This document shows, piece by piece, positions 29,823 through 39,458 of a DNA stretch of 64,000 nucleotides (the first letter of the stretch is position 1; each line of letters begins with the position of its first letter). Made by a program: the position numbers and the translations under genes. The DNA comes from Pontibacter russatus. Its GTDB lineage: Bacteria; Bacteroidota; Bacteroidia; Cytophagales; Hymenobacteraceae. Under the pieces are notes generated by a model. That model saw only the letters and a list, made by a program, of their open reading frames with translations. It was not told the DNA's origin and made no database searches. The stretch is from NCBI RefSeq assembly GCF_009931655.1, contig NZ_CP047984.1:3613001-3677000 (forward strand). Reading direction: 5' to 3'.

Positions 29823-30341
29823 ATGAAGACTGACATGGAATGCAGATCACTCGGAGAAAGCAGATCAAACTATACCACAAACTCCTCATCCGCTGTTCGC
29901 CAGATGAAGCAGAAAGACACTTCTCATAAAGGAAGCAGTGGCGGTGGACTGGCTGTCGGGCTGATTGCAGGCGCGGCGGTTGGCGCTTTGGCGGGCGTTC
30001 TGCTGGCCCCGGAGAAGGGCACTGTCACCCGCAGGAAAGTAGCGGACTCAGCCACGAAACTGGGTGACCAGGTGAGCAAGGGCTACAGCGCCAGCAAAGA
30101 GAAGGCAAGCTCCTGGACAGATAAACTGACCAAGAAGAATGGGATGACCAACGCGCACGTAAACGAAGCCCCGGATCTTCCTATTACCGAAAGCACCGGC
30201 AGAATGGCTACCTCCACTGGGGGCAATGTGCAGAAAAGTCCCTATACGGATACAAACAAGCACAGCAACCAGGAAGTGAAGAACATGATAAACGACCCAA
30301 GAAACCCAAGCGGTCCGAAAGGCACGTCGCCGATAAAGTGA
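29823..30341 (+). CDS. YtxH domain protein with long N-terminal extension (third of three)
   Basis: In this 172-residue protein a polar N-terminus of about 40 residues precedes the YtxH helix (GLAVGLIAGAAVGALAGVLLAPEKG). A Lys/Ser-rich helix and a probably disordered polar C-terminus follow. An AAGGA lies 6 bases ahead of the ATG. It converges on lysS across a very long hairpin. Confidence 0.82.
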   Translation: MKTDMECRSLGESRSNYTTNSSSAVRQMKQKDTSHKGSSGGGLAVGLIAGAAVGALAGVLLAPEKGTVTRRKVADSATKLGDQVSKGYSASKEKASSWTDKLTKKNGMTNAHVNEAPDLPITESTGRMATSTGGNVQKSPYTDTNKHSNQEVKNMINDPRNPSGPKGTSPIK

Positions 30342-30347
30342 CAGGCC

Positions 30348-30405
30348 ATATATAAAATAGAAACGCCAGCTATTCCTATATAGCTGGCGTTTCTATTTTA
30401 TATAT
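30348..30405. terminator. Bidirectional terminator with a 26-bp stem
   Basis: The arms 30348-30373 and 30380-30405 are perfectly complementary with a 6-nt loop; TATATAAAATAG / CTATTTTATATA form the outer ends. It is shared by the third YtxH gene and lysS. Confidence 0.85.
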
Positions 30406-30412
30406 AGGTGTA

Positions 30413-31954
30413 TTATTTCTCCTCTTCCCTTTTCTCTTGTCTTTCCGGCTTCATTTGCGGGAAGAACAGCACATCCTGAATAGAGTGGGAGTTAGTCATG
30501 ATCATGCTCAGGCGGTCGATGCCGATGCCGAGGCCAGCCGTGGGCGGCATGCCGTACTCCAGCGCACGCAGGAAGTCCTCGTCCAGCACCATCGCCTCCG
30601 TATCGCCGCGCTTGCCCAGTTCCAGTTGCTCCTCAAAGCGGGCGCGCTGGTCAATGGGGTCGTTCAACTCGGAGAAGGCGTTGCAGATTTCCTTGCCGTT
30701 GCAGATGGCCTCAAAGCGCTCCACCAGGCCGGGCTTGCTGCGGTGTTTCTTAGCCAGCGGGCTCATCTCCACCGGGTAATCGGTGATGAAGGTCGGCTGT
30801 ATCAGGTACGGCTCGCAGGTCTCCCCGAAAATCTCGTCGATGATCTTGCCTTTGCCCAGCGTCGGGTCTATTTTGATGCCCAGGCCCTCTGCTGTCTGGC
30901 GCAGCGCCGGTTCCTCCATCTCGGATATATCGATCTTCGTGAAGTGCTCAATCGCCTCGAACATCGTGAAGCGCTTCCAGGGGCGCTGGAAGTTGATGAT
31001 GTTCTCCCCAACCTTCACCTCCGTGGTGCCGTGCAGGTCCAGGGCCACTTTCTCCACCATCGCCTCCACCAGGTCCATCATCCAGTTATAGTCTTTGTAG
31101 GCCACATAGAGTTCCACCTGCGTGAACTCCGGGTTGTGGAAACGGCTCATGCCTTCGTTGCGGAAGTCCTTCGCGAACTCAAACACCCCGTCGAAACCAC
31201 CTACGATCAGGCGCTTCAGGTACAGCTCGTTGGCGATGCGCAGGTACAGCGTCATGTCCAGCGTGTTGTGGTGCGTCTTGAACGGACGCGCGGCGGCACC
31301 GCCATAGAGCGGCTGCAGGATGGGCGTCTCCACTTCCAGATAGCCTTTATCCGTCAGGAAGCTGCGCATGGAGTTTACCAGCTGCGTGCGCTTTTTGAAA
31401 GTCTCTCGCACCTCGGGGTTCACCACCAAGTCCACGTAGCGCTGGCGGTAGCGCAGCTCCGGGTCGCTGAAGGCGTCGTGTACGTGCTCCACGCCATTCT
31501 CGTCCACCTCGCGCTTCACAATGGGCAATGGCCGCAGCGACTTGGTCAGGATTTTCAGCTCCGTCACGTGTACCGAAATCTCGCCCACCTGCGTCACGAA
31601 TGCGTAACCCCTGATGCCGATGAAGTCGCCGATGTCCAGCATCTTCTTGAACACGGTGTTGTATAGGTCCTTGTTTTCGCCGGGGGCAATGTCGTCGCGC
31701 GACACGTAGATCTGGATGCGGCCGGTGCTGTCCATCAGTTCCGCAAATGAGGCTTTGCCCATAATGCGGCGGCTCATCAGGCGGCCTGCCAGGCTCACAT
31801 CCTGGTAATTGTTCTTCTCCTTATCGAAATTCTCCTTTATCTCTTTGGCTGTGGCAGTAACTTCAAATGTCTCGGAGGGGTAGGGGTTGATGCCCATTTT
31901 CTCCAGCTCCTCGCGCTCGTGGCGTCTGCGTAGTTCCTGTTCGCTCAGTTGCAT
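30413..31954 (-). CDS. lysS: Lysyl-tRNA synthetase (class II)
   Basis: This 513-residue class II enzyme has an N-terminal OB-fold (about 60-150) and a catalytic core with [15 protein letters not shown] (motif 2) and GLGIGIDRL (motif 3, near residue 485). It charges tRNA-Lys. The C-terminal tail is short and charged ([11 protein letters not shown]). It ends in the long shared hairpin. Confidence 0.97.
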   Translation of the reverse strand: MQLSEQELRRRHEREELEKMGINPYPSETFEVTATAKEIKENFDKEKNNYQDVSLAGRLMSRRIMGKASFAELMDSTGRIQIYVSRDDIAPGENKDLYNTVFKKMLDIGDFIGIRGYAFVTQVGEISVHVTELKILTKSLRPLPIVKREVDENGVEHVHDAFSDPELRYRQRYVDLVVNPEVRETFKKRTQLVNSMRSFLTDKGYLEVETPILQPLYGGAAARPFKTHHNTLDMTLYLRIANELYLKRLIVGGFDGVFEFAKDFRNEGMSRFHNPEFTQVELYVAYKDYNWMMDLVEAMVEKVALDLHGTTEVKVGENIINFQRPWKRFTMFEAIEHFTKIDISEMEEPALRQTAEGLGIKIDPTLGKGKIIDEIFGETCEPYLIQPTFITDYPVEMSPLAKKHRSKPGLVERFEAICNGKEICNAFSELNDPIDQRARFEEQLELGKRGDTEAMVLDEDFLRALEYGMPPTAGLGIGIDRLSMIMTNSHSIQDVLFFPQMKPERQEKREEEK

Positions 31955-32069
31955 GCGTCCTATGCTAATGGTGGTTGATTTGAATAATCTGCGAAATTCG
32001 GAAATATTCGGCAGCTTTGGAAAGTTTAATTGCTGATTGTTGAATTGTTAGATTGCTGGCTCTGGTAGA

Positions 32070-32089
32070 GACGCAAAATATTTTGCGTC
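32070..32089. repeat. Perfect 20-bp palindrome, GACGC family
   Basis: GACGCAAAATATTTTGCGTC, preceded by GGTAGA. A matching half-unit (GCGTATTGCGTCTCTAC) occurs near 2927-2943, and the palindrome at 5328-5341 is similar. It is probably a dispersed short repeat. Confidence 0.65.
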
Positions 32090-32207
32090 TTTGCGATTCG
32101 GTTTCGGTCAAACGCGCATAGGTCGGAAAGACGCTGTGAGGTTTTCAGCGGCTCCGTTATCCTCATAAAATTCACCCAATCACTCCATTACTCATTCAAA
32201 ATTAAAA

Positions 32208-32239
32208 CGGCTCCCGCAGGAAAGAACCCACGGGAGCCG
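32208..32239 (-). terminator. Terminator of the unknown gene at 32.3-33.3 kb
   Basis: CGGCTCCCG pairs with CGGGAGCCG; on the minus strand TTTTAATTTT follows. Confidence 0.75.
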
Positions 32240-32262
32240 GAAGTATATATAACAGATACAGT

Positions 32263-33291
32263 TTACGCTGCCTGACCCAGCTGGAAGTCGTTTTTGCCAA
32301 AGAACGGCTTTACGAGCTCGTGCATCCTGGCCGCCACAAAGGAGCCCTGCAGGTGCTTCGGCAGTTCCTGCACAAACGCCTCATACTGCTCTATGCCCAT
32401 AGCCTGTGCTACATAGCTCTCGTGTATGCCGTTCAGGTAGCTCACGATCTGCAGCAGCGACTCGTGGAACAGCTTAAAGTCGATATCTGCCTGCACAAAG
32501 CGCTCAATTTCGCGGTGCGAAGATGAGATACGCAGGCGTGCCATCAGGTCAAATAGGGTGGTATACCCTACGCGCCAGGTAAGCTGCTGCCAGTGCTGCG
32601 GCCCGAACTTCTGCAATACCTCGCCGGTGCGGCTGCTCCGGATAGCCGTTGCCGGGTTCGCCTGTGCCTGCTGCCTCACCGCCTTTGCTTTCTGGCGACG
32701 CGTGGTGCGCAGAAACTGCCCGATCTGGGCCTGTGCCTCCAGCTCTTTGCCCGCAATCTGCAGGCCTGGCTTGTAGTGCGCCAGCGGCAGGCGGTGTACA
32801 TTAAAATCATCGTAGTGGCCGGAGGCGTAGAAGCCGATTGCCCGCGGGTAAGCGTTTTTCACCACCAGGCGTCCCGCCTCACGCAGCACCCAGGCTTCGT
32901 TGTTGGTGCTCAGGCCACGCGTGCGCAGAAAGGCCTGCAGCCCGGAAAATATGGTATAGTACGCCTGCGGAAACGTCCAGTGCAGCGCGTTCCGCATGTA
33001 GGCCTCATCACCCAGCTCGGCGGTGGCGCGAAGGGCATACTCTGTGCTCCAGCAGTTCAGCAGCAGGCGCTTTACTTCTGCAGCATCCAGCTCACTCAAC
33101 TCCGGCTTCGCCTCCCTGAAAAAAGCCAGGTGGTCCATGCCGTTGTCGCCGGAATGTTGGATATGGTAGTTTATCGCAAAAAAGTAGTTCAGAAACACCT
33201 GCGCCGGAATGGATTTCTGCCACTCTTTATCCGTTTCTTTCTGCTCCTCCGGATACAGCGAAACCACGTTTTCTTCTTCTTTCTCTTTCAT
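32263..33291 (-). CDS. Unknown soluble protein
   Basis: I do not recognise this 342-residue protein. It is predicted mostly alpha-helical, without signal peptide or membrane segment. The N-terminus is very acidic (MKEKEEENVVSLYPEEQKE). A basic, Gln/Ala/Arg-rich stretch near residues 193-215 (LRTTRRQKAKAVRQQAQ) may be a linker or nucleic-acid contact. A HEPN-like helical fold is only a guess. It stands alone between AT-rich gaps, with its own terminator, and diverges from the trans-sulfuration gene. Confidence 0.7.
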   Translation of the reverse strand: MKEKEEENVVSLYPEEQKETDKEWQKSIPAQVFLNYFFAINYHIQHSGDNGMDHLAFFREAKPELSELDAAEVKRLLLNCWSTEYALRATAELGDEAYMRNALHWTFPQAYYTIFSGLQAFLRTRGLSTNNEAWVLREAGRLVVKNAYPRAIGFYASGHYDDFNVHRLPLAHYKPGLQIAGKELEAQAQIGQFLRTTRRQKAKAVRQQAQANPATAIRSSRTGEVLQKFGPQHWQQLTWRVGYTTLFDLMARLRISSSHREIERFVQADIDFKLFHESLLQIVSYLNGIHESYVAQAMGIEQYEAFVQELPKHLQGSFVAARMHELVKPFFGKNDFQLGQAA

Positions 33292-33571
33292 ATATACCTA
33301 ACACTTTTTGATTGCTAACAGTTGCAGTGAATGCTAAAAAATATAGTAATTTTTGTTGAATTATACACCTGGTTGCCAATGGTTTATATATGAAATTGAA
33401 AAATATTTTAAGAGAAATAAAAGCTTTAATTATATATATCTGAAGAATAGCTGCTTTATGCTAATTATATTAGTAATTGCAAAGTGGATAGTAGTGAATT
33501 GTGGCATCTGCCTGTTGCAGAACGGAATGCATGCGGATGCAGTAAAAGGGAAGAAAGCGAAGCAATTGCAT

Positions 33572-34729
33572 ATGGATTTATCCTACATCATCAACGAACT
33601 GGGGGAGGAGCGGGAACGGTATTTTAATGCTGTGGCGCCACCCATTATACAGAGCAGCAACTTTGCGAACAGAACGGTGGCGGAGATGCGGCACAAGATG
33701 CAGCACGAGGCCGAGGAGTACCTGTACAGCCGGGGCAACAATCCCACCGTGACGATTCTGGAAAAGAAACTGGCAGCGCTGGAAGGGGCGGAGGACGCCA
33801 TCGCGTTTGGCAGCGGCATGGGCGCCGTGGCGGCGGCCGTGCTGTCGCAGGTGAAGGCGGGCGACCACATAATATGCATAAATCATCCGTACAGCTGGGC
33901 CAAAACGCTGATGCGGAAATTCCTGCCGCGCTTCGGCGTGAACCTGACGATGGTGGCGGGGGATGATATCGAAAATTTTGAAGTTGCCATCCGACCAAAC
34001 ACCACACTTATATACCTCGAAAGCCCGACTTCCTTCACGTTTGAACTGCAGGACCTGGCGGCGGTGGCGGCCCTTGCCAAACAGCACGGCTGCAGCACCA
34101 TCATCGACAACAGCTTCGCCAGCCCGCTGCACCAGAACCCGATTGAATATGGGATTGATTTGGTGGTACACTCCTGCACGAAGTATATAGGCGGGCACTC
34201 TGATGTGATGGGCGGCGTTGTCTGCGGCTCCCGCGAAAATATATATAAAATCTTTAAGGGGGAGTATATGACGTTGGGTGCGGTGATGTCGCCGCACGAT
34301 GCGTGGCTGTTCATCCGGGGGCTGCGCACGCTGCCGGTGCGGATGGAGCGGGTGGCAGCCTCCACACGAAAGGTGGTGGAGTACCTGGCGCGGCACCCGA
34401 AAGTGGAGCAGGTGCTATTCCCGTTTCTGCCCGCGCACCCGCAATATGAACTGGCGCAGCGGCAGATGCGGAATAACTCGGGCCAGTTCTCGTTGCTGCT
34501 TCGGGCAGACAAGCTCGCGCAGGCGGACCGCTTTTGCGACAGCCTGCAGCACTTCCTGATGGCGGCCTCCTGGGGCGGCCACGAGTCACTTGTTTTCCCG
34601 ATATCCGCCACCTACGCCTCCGAAGAGATGAAATCGGACCTGCCTTTCAACCTCGTGCGGTTTTATATAGGCTTGGAGGACCCGGATTACCTCATCCGGG
34701 ACCTGGAGCAGGCGCTGGCTAAAATGTAA
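33572..34729 (+). CDS. Cys/Met metabolism PLP-dependent enzyme (cystathionine gamma-synthase/lyase type)
   Basis: This 385-residue fold-type I PLP enzyme has the PLP lysine in VVHSCTKYIGGHSDVMGG (about residue 202), the tyrosine pair in YLYSRGNNPT, and the usual ASWGGHESL and LVRFYIGLEDPD near the C-terminus. Family members act as cystathionine gamma-synthase, cystathionine gamma-lyase or methionine gamma-lyase; which one cannot be decided here. I prefer the ATG at 33572 for normal family length. The frame stays open upstream to 33353 through AT-rich, non-conserved sequence (another ATG is at 33527). Confidence 0.88.
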   Translation: MDLSYIINELGEERERYFNAVAPPIIQSSNFANRTVAEMRHKMQHEAEEYLYSRGNNPTVTILEKKLAALEGAEDAIAFGSGMGAVAAAVLSQVKAGDHIICINHPYSWAKTLMRKFLPRFGVNLTMVAGDDIENFEVAIRPNTTLIYLESPTSFTFELQDLAAVAALAKQHGCSTIIDNSFASPLHQNPIEYGIDLVVHSCTKYIGGHSDVMGGVVCGSRENIYKIFKGEYMTLGAVMSPHDAWLFIRGLRTLPVRMERVAASTRKVVEYLARHPKVEQVLFPFLPAHPQYELAQRQMRNNSGQFSLLLRADKLAQADRFCDSLQHFLMAASWGGHESLVFPISATYASEEMKSDLPFNLVRFYIGLEDPDYLIRDLEQALAKM

Positions 34730-34835
34730 TGGCCGCCTTTTTATATAAGGTATGTTATATATGATTTGCCTGAGCTGCTTTCCTGGAATTATATATAACC
34801 CGGGTGTGCCGGAATTGGTAAAGGAGTAAAAAAGC

Positions 34836-35246
34836 ATGAAGATGGACATCGTAGACAGACCGGATATCGCCAACAACGCCCATGCCGCCACCCTCATCGG
34901 GGCTGGGCTAACGAGTTATTTCCTGAACGAGAGTCGCCCGAAGACGGCGCTGATCCCGCCCGCGGTGGGCGGGGCCTTGCTCTTGCTGAACTCCGGCGTC
35001 AAAGCCGGGAACAGGAATGTGGCGCACGCCGCCGTGGGACTTACCACCGCCCTCGCGCTGATGACCGGCAGCATGTTTGCAAAAGCAGTGGCGCCATCCA
35101 AAAAGGATAAAACGAAGTTATCGCCTGAGGTGCGCAGCCGCCGGGCCACCGTCTTTGGGCTAATGACCGTGACGGGCATGGCGACAGTGGGTGTATATGT
35201 GGCTGGCTTTATCCGGAAGCGGAAGCAGCGACAGGAAACAGCTTAG
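34836..35246 (+). CDS. Small membrane protein, TMEM14-like in pattern
   Basis: This 136-residue protein has four probable membrane helices (about residues 15-30, 38-52, 63-83, 106-126) rich in Gly and Ala, with a basic loop near residue 90 and a basic tail (RKRKQRQE). The pattern is reminiscent of TMEM14/UPF0136 proteins but too weak to be sure. Its last 4 bases overlap the end of the convergent ggt gene. Confidence 0.6.
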   Translation: MKMDIVDRPDIANNAHAATLIGAGLTSYFLNESRPKTALIPPAVGGALLLLNSGVKAGNRNVAHAAVGLTTALALMTGSMFAKAVAPSKKDKTKLSPEVRSRRATVFGLMTVTGMATVGVYVAGFIRKRKQRQETA

Positions 35247-36988
35247 AAACCTGCTGCCGTGTCGTCTCCGCGCGGATCTGCGCCTGCCTCTAACTTGCCA
35301 CCCGGCAGCACCAGGATGGCGTCTACGCGGCCGTATCGGCCTCGCTCCTCCAATTTATAGCCCTTGCGGATAAGGATTTCGCGCACCTCCGGGGACATGG
35401 CCTCCGGCTCGTGCATGATTTCATCCGGCAGCCACTGGTGGTGGAAGCGCGGCGCTGCCACCGCCTCCTGCATCGTCATGTCGTGTGCCACCACGTTCAG
35501 GATGGCCTGGAAAACAGAGGTGATGATGGTGGAGCCGCCTGGTGTGCCCACCACCATATATAGCTTGCCGTCTTTTTCAAGGATGGTGGGCGTCATGGAG
35601 CTGAGCATGCGCTTGCCGGGCGTGATGGCATTGGCCTTGCCTCCCACCAGACCAAACATGTTGGGCACGCCCGGCTTCACACTGAAATCGTCCATCTCGT
35701 TGTTCAGCAGGAACCCGGCACCTTCTACCACTACTTTAGAGCCATATGCGCCGTTCAGGGTGGTGGTCGCCGACACGGCATTGCCAAGAGCATCCACAAT
35801 GCTGAGGTGCGTGGTTTGCTCCGACTCATGTACCGGCACCTCCCCGGCCTTTACAGTGGCAGAAGGCGTGGCCCTGGCTAAATCAAAGGAGGCCATGCGC
35901 TGTTTCAGGTAAGCTGCATCCAAAAGTTCCTGCACGGGCACCTCCACGAAATCAGGGTCGCCCATATAGGTGGCGCGGTCGGCATACACCCGGCGCTCTG
36001 CCTCTGTCATCAGCTGTATGGTCTCTGCGCTTTGCCAGCCGTATTGGCTCAGGTCGTAAGGCTCCACCATCTGCAGGAGTTGCAACAGCGCCACCCCGCC
36101 GCTGGAAGGCGGCCCCATCGAAATGATACGGTAGTTTTTGTAATTGCCTGTTACGGGCGTGCGCCAGACCGAGGTGTAGTCCTGCAAATCCTGATGCGAT
36201 ATGATGCCGTTGCCGCGCCGCATTTCCTGCACAATCATATCTGCTGTTTCGCCTCCATAAAAGCCGCTGCGGCTTTCGTCTCGGATGCGGGTTAAGGTGC
36301 GGGCCAGGTCGGGGTGGCGTAGCGTGTCGCCCGCCTGCCATATAGCGTCCCGCACGAGGTAAGGGATGTGGTGGTTGAGTTCTATGAAGGCTGCTTTGCT
36401 GCTGTTCAGGCCACTTGCCTCTCTCTCCGTCAGCACCACACCGTTCGTGGCCAGGTCAATAGCCGGTTGCACGAGCGCTGCCCAGGGTAGCGAACCTAAC
36501 TTTTGATGCAGTTTCACCATGCCGTCAACGGTGCCGGGCACACCCGCCGCCAGGTGGCCGCCGGTGCTCAGCCCCTCCAGCACGTTGCCAGCTGAATCCT
36601 GGTACATCGTTTCGGTAGCGGCGGCGGGGGCTGTCTCTCTATAATCCAGCGAACCGATTTCTCCGTCAGGCTGCCGGTATACCAGAAAGCCGCCTCCGCC
36701 GATGTTGCCTGCCGCCGGAAGCACCACCGCCAGGGCAAACTGCGTGGCGATGGCGGCATCGTAGGCATTGCCGCCCTTCTGCAAAATCCCCATGCCCACG
36801 CGTGAGGCTTCGGGGTGCGCCGAAACCACCATGGCCTTGTCTGTTATCAGCCCTCTTTGCCGCGCTGTGTCCTCAGCGGCGGGAGTAGTGGCGCAACTGC
36901 TTAGGAAGGCTGGCAGTAAGAGGAGCAGCCAAAGGGTATAGATAACCCTTGCGGCGGCTGGAAAATGTGAAGGTCGGGAATCGGGCAT
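35243..36988 (-). CDS. ggt: Gamma-glutamyltransferase
   Basis: This 581-residue exported lipoprotein has a hydrophobic signal and lipobox LSSC (about residue 32). It has the N-terminal glutathione-binding region (GNAYDAAIATQFALAVV, GGGGFLVYR) and the autocleavage site with the catalytic threonine in QTTHLSIVD. GTPGGSTIITSV marks the small subunit. It cleaves gamma-glutamyl amide bonds of glutathione and similar compounds in the periplasm. Maturation gives two chains. All expected motifs are intact. Confidence 0.95.
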   Translation of the reverse strand: MPDSRPSHFPAAARVIYTLWLLLLLPAFLSSCATTPAAEDTARQRGLITDKAMVVSAHPEASRVGMGILQKGGNAYDAAIATQFALAVVLPAAGNIGGGGFLVYRQPDGEIGSLDYRETAPAAATETMYQDSAGNVLEGLSTGGHLAAGVPGTVDGMVKLHQKLGSLPWAALVQPAIDLATNGVVLTEREASGLNSSKAAFIELNHHIPYLVRDAIWQAGDTLRHPDLARTLTRIRDESRSGFYGGETADMIVQEMRRGNGIISHQDLQDYTSVWRTPVTGNYKNYRIISMGPPSSGGVALLQLLQMVEPYDLSQYGWQSAETIQLMTEAERRVYADRATYMGDPDFVEVPVQELLDAAYLKQRMASFDLARATPSATVKAGEVPVHESEQTTHLSIVDALGNAVSATTTLNGAYGSKVVVEGAGFLLNNEMDDFSVKPGVPNMFGLVGGKANAITPGKRMLSSMTPTILEKDGKLYMVVGTPGGSTIITSVFQAILNVVAHDMTMQEAVAAPRFHHQWLPDEIMHEPEAMSPEVREILIRKGYKLEERGRYGRVDAILVLPGGKLEAGADPRGDDTAAGF

Positions 36989-37011
36989 AGGAAGAAAGCT
37001 TGCAGGGCTAA

Positions 37012-37054
37012 TATAAAAAGCGCCTGCTATGAATCATAGCAGGCGCTTTTTATA
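37012..37054 (-). terminator. Terminator after the processing protease gene
   Basis: TATAAAAAGCGCCTGCTATG pairs with CATAGCAGGCGCTTTTTATA around AAT. Confidence 0.85.
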
Positions 37055-37066
37055 GATACGAAAGCA

Positions 37067-39220
37067 TTATCGGGGCGCTACAGCGTCAGGTTGCTTCCTG
37101 GTGATGGACAGCCCGTTCAGGTCGTGCTGGATGATGTCCACAGCTTCCTCTACATATACGTCCTGTGTCAGGCTTTTCACAAACTCTTTGCTGCGGGCCA
37201 CCTTGGCGGTATCGCCGCCCAACTCCTGGATATCCTGCTTCAGGCGAATGACGTCGAGCACCGGCACCAGCTCCTGCGCGGCCTCAAAGCGCTTGGCTAC
37301 GGCCTCTGCCTTTGCCTCTTCGGCCAGGTATTTCTCTAACTGCAGCGAGCGCTCTGTTTTGTCAGACTGCTCTTTCAGCCTTTGTGCGCTTTCCTCAATC
37401 ATAGAGAAAGTCTTGTTCTGCGCGATTCTGGTCTTGCTGTTGGCTTTCACCTGCTGCAGGTTCAGCTTGCCGTCTTTCCAGATACTGTACCTGGCTGGCT
37501 TGATCTCATCGAACGGTAGCGGGTATTCCTGCTCTTTTTCCCCAAACTCGAGGTAGCGGTAAGTGTCCGGCAGGATAACATCGGGTGTAACGCCGCGCAG
37601 CTGCGTGGTGCCGCCGTTGATGCGGTAGAACTTCTGCGTGGTCAGCTTCAGGGCCCCGAGCGGCTTGTAAGCGTCGAACTGTGAGGGCAGGGCGTCATCC
37701 AGCTCAAAGAACTGTTGCACGGTGCCTTTTCCGTATGTCGGGCTGCCCACAATCACGGCGCGTTTGTAGTCCTGCATGGCGGCTGCCAGAATCTCGGAGG
37801 CAGACGCGCTGTTGGAGTTAACCAGTATAACCAGCGGGCCGCCGTACTGCACCTGCGAGTCGCGGTCGTCGAGCACCACGGCCTTGCCGGAGGCTGTCTT
37901 CACCTGCACGATGGGGCCTTCCTCAATAAAGAGGCCGGCCATTTCCACGGCATCAGAAAGGGAGCCGCCGCCGTTGTTGCGCAGGTCCAGAATCAGGCCT
38001 TCCATGCCTGCGGCCTTCAGCTTCTCTATCTCCTTCTTCACATCTGCCCCGCTGAAGCGGCCGTCCTTGTTCTCGAAGTCGGCATAGAAGCCGGGCAGCT
38101 TTATGTATCCGATTTTTTCCTTGTCGTTGATGATGGCCGACTGCGCGTAGCCCTCTTCCAGCACGATCACGTCGCGGATAATGGGAATCTCCTGGATGCT
38201 ACCGTCCGGTTTCTCCACCGTCAGGCGTACCTCAGTGCCTTTTTTGCCCCTGATCAGCTGGATGGCGTCGTCCAGGCGCATGCCTTCTACTATCACAGGC
38301 TCGTTGTCGCCCTGGCCTACTTTCTGGATGGCGTCGCCGGGTTTCAGGTCACCCTGCAGGTACGAGGGGCTCCCGGGCACAATCTCCATCACTTTAATCT
38401 GTCCGTCCTTCTCCTGCAGCGAGGCGCCGATTCCCTCTAAGCGGCCCGTGAATGCGATGTCGAAATTGTCCTTGTCCTTTGGGGGGAAGTAGCCGGTGTG
38501 CGGGTCATATACGTTGGCAATGGCGTTGATGTAGGTGGTGCGGCGGTCTTCGGTGTTGATCTTGGCCAGGCGGTCATACAGGTCATCGTAGGTTTTCATG
38601 ACTTTCTCGCGCGCCTCTTTCTCCATCTGCTCCGGCGTCTTCTTCTCTTTCAGATCGCCTTTCTCCAGTTTCTTCTGCTGCTCTTCCTTCATATCGGCCA
38701 GGCGGATAAGGGTCTGGTACTTCAGCTGCTTGCGCCAGGCTTCCTTCAGCGCGGCCTTGTCTTTGGCGTAGGCCAGCTTCTCGCCGTCGGTCTCGATGGT
38801 CTCTGCCTTCATAAAGTCGAAAGGCTTGCTCAGGATTTCCTTGTAATACGCCGCAGACTCTTTCATGCGCTGGTCGATGAGATCGGAAGACACCTCGAAG
38901 AACTCCAGCGAGCCCTCGCGGAGCTGGTCATCGATGGCGGTCCTGTACTTGCGCAGGTTTTGCACGTCGGAAGCCAACAGAAACTTCTTGTTGAAGTCGA
39001 GGCGGTCCAGGTACAGGTCGAACACCTTCTGCGAGAAGGCATCGTCGATTTTCTCAGGCTCGTAGTGGCCGGAGGCAAGGCCCTGCATCAGAACCTTTAT
39101 CAGTATCTGATCTTTGTCTACCGGCGGGTTGTCGCGGCTGTAGAGGATGAAGGAGCCTGTCAGCAGGATCACTACAAAAACCGACAATATGATTTTAAAA
39201 CGGGTTTTCAATGATAGCAT
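37067..39220 (-). CDS. Carboxy-terminal processing protease (S41A, Prc/Tsp type)
   Basis: This 717-residue protein has an N-terminal membrane anchor (residues 9-28), a helical N-terminal domain, a PDZ domain (about 240-330) and the S41 core. The core has LDLRNNGGGSLSDAVEMAGL, the catalytic serine in NSNSASASEI and the lysine in SPTYGKGTVQ. Prc/Tsp enzymes trim C-termini or degrade misfolded periplasmic proteins. The C-terminal helical region is long, as in E. coli Tsp. A -7 box (TACTTTTG) lies upstream at 39254-39261. Confidence 0.95.
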   Translation of the reverse strand: MLSLKTRFKIILSVFVVILLTGSFILYSRDNPPVDKDQILIKVLMQGLASGHYEPEKIDDAFSQKVFDLYLDRLDFNKKFLLASDVQNLRKYRTAIDDQLREGSLEFFEVSSDLIDQRMKESAAYYKEILSKPFDFMKAETIETDGEKLAYAKDKAALKEAWRKQLKYQTLIRLADMKEEQQKKLEKGDLKEKKTPEQMEKEAREKVMKTYDDLYDRLAKINTEDRRTTYINAIANVYDPHTGYFPPKDKDNFDIAFTGRLEGIGASLQEKDGQIKVMEIVPGSPSYLQGDLKPGDAIQKVGQGDNEPVIVEGMRLDDAIQLIRGKKGTEVRLTVEKPDGSIQEIPIIRDVIVLEEGYAQSAIINDKEKIGYIKLPGFYADFENKDGRFSGADVKKEIEKLKAAGMEGLILDLRNNGGGSLSDAVEMAGLFIEEGPIVQVKTASGKAVVLDDRDSQVQYGGPLVILVNSNSASASEILAAAMQDYKRAVIVGSPTYGKGTVQQFFELDDALPSQFDAYKPLGALKLTTQKFYRINGGTTQLRGVTPDVILPDTYRYLEFGEKEQEYPLPFDEIKPARYSIWKDGKLNLQQVKANSKTRIAQNKTFSMIEESAQRLKEQSDKTERSLQLEKYLAEEAKAEAVAKRFEAAQELVPVLDVIRLKQDIQELGGDTAKVARSKEFVKSLTQDVYVEEAVDIIQHDLNGLSITRKQPDAVAPR

Positions 39221-39253
39221 CTGTTTAGTAAAATGGACTTAATTAAAGTTACG

Positions 39254-39261
39254 CAAAAGTA
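39254..39261 (-). promoter_or_regulatory. Candidate -7 box of the processing protease gene
   Basis: On the minus strand this reads TACTTTTG followed by CG, matching TAnnTTTG; the -33 element is not clear. Confidence 0.4.
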
Positions 39262-39458
39262 ATGCCGCTTCTTCCGGGTCGCCTGTATAGGAGGCATAAG
39301 CCGTAATGTAACATGAAAACGCGTTATTTCATAGGAGAGGCATCAAACGTGCGCGGTGATGGCCGCTATAAACGTATACGGCGCACCGGCCATATCTATA
39401 TAACTCTTGGATGGAAATTTTCGTTTCTCTAACCACGTGAACCATAATAAATAAAGCT

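Larger units (their letters stand above)
31955..32262. other. Spacer between lysS and the unknown gene
   Basis: It holds GATTGTT-type words (32031-32056), a perfect palindrome at 32070-32089 and a leftward terminator at 32208-32239. No gene is visible. The lysS promoter should lie near its left end but is not clear. Confidence 0.45.

Noticed and set aside
33353..33571. N-terminal extension of the trans-sulfuration enzyme
   Set aside because: AT-rich, hydrophobic and not conserved in the family; the start at 33572 gives normal length.
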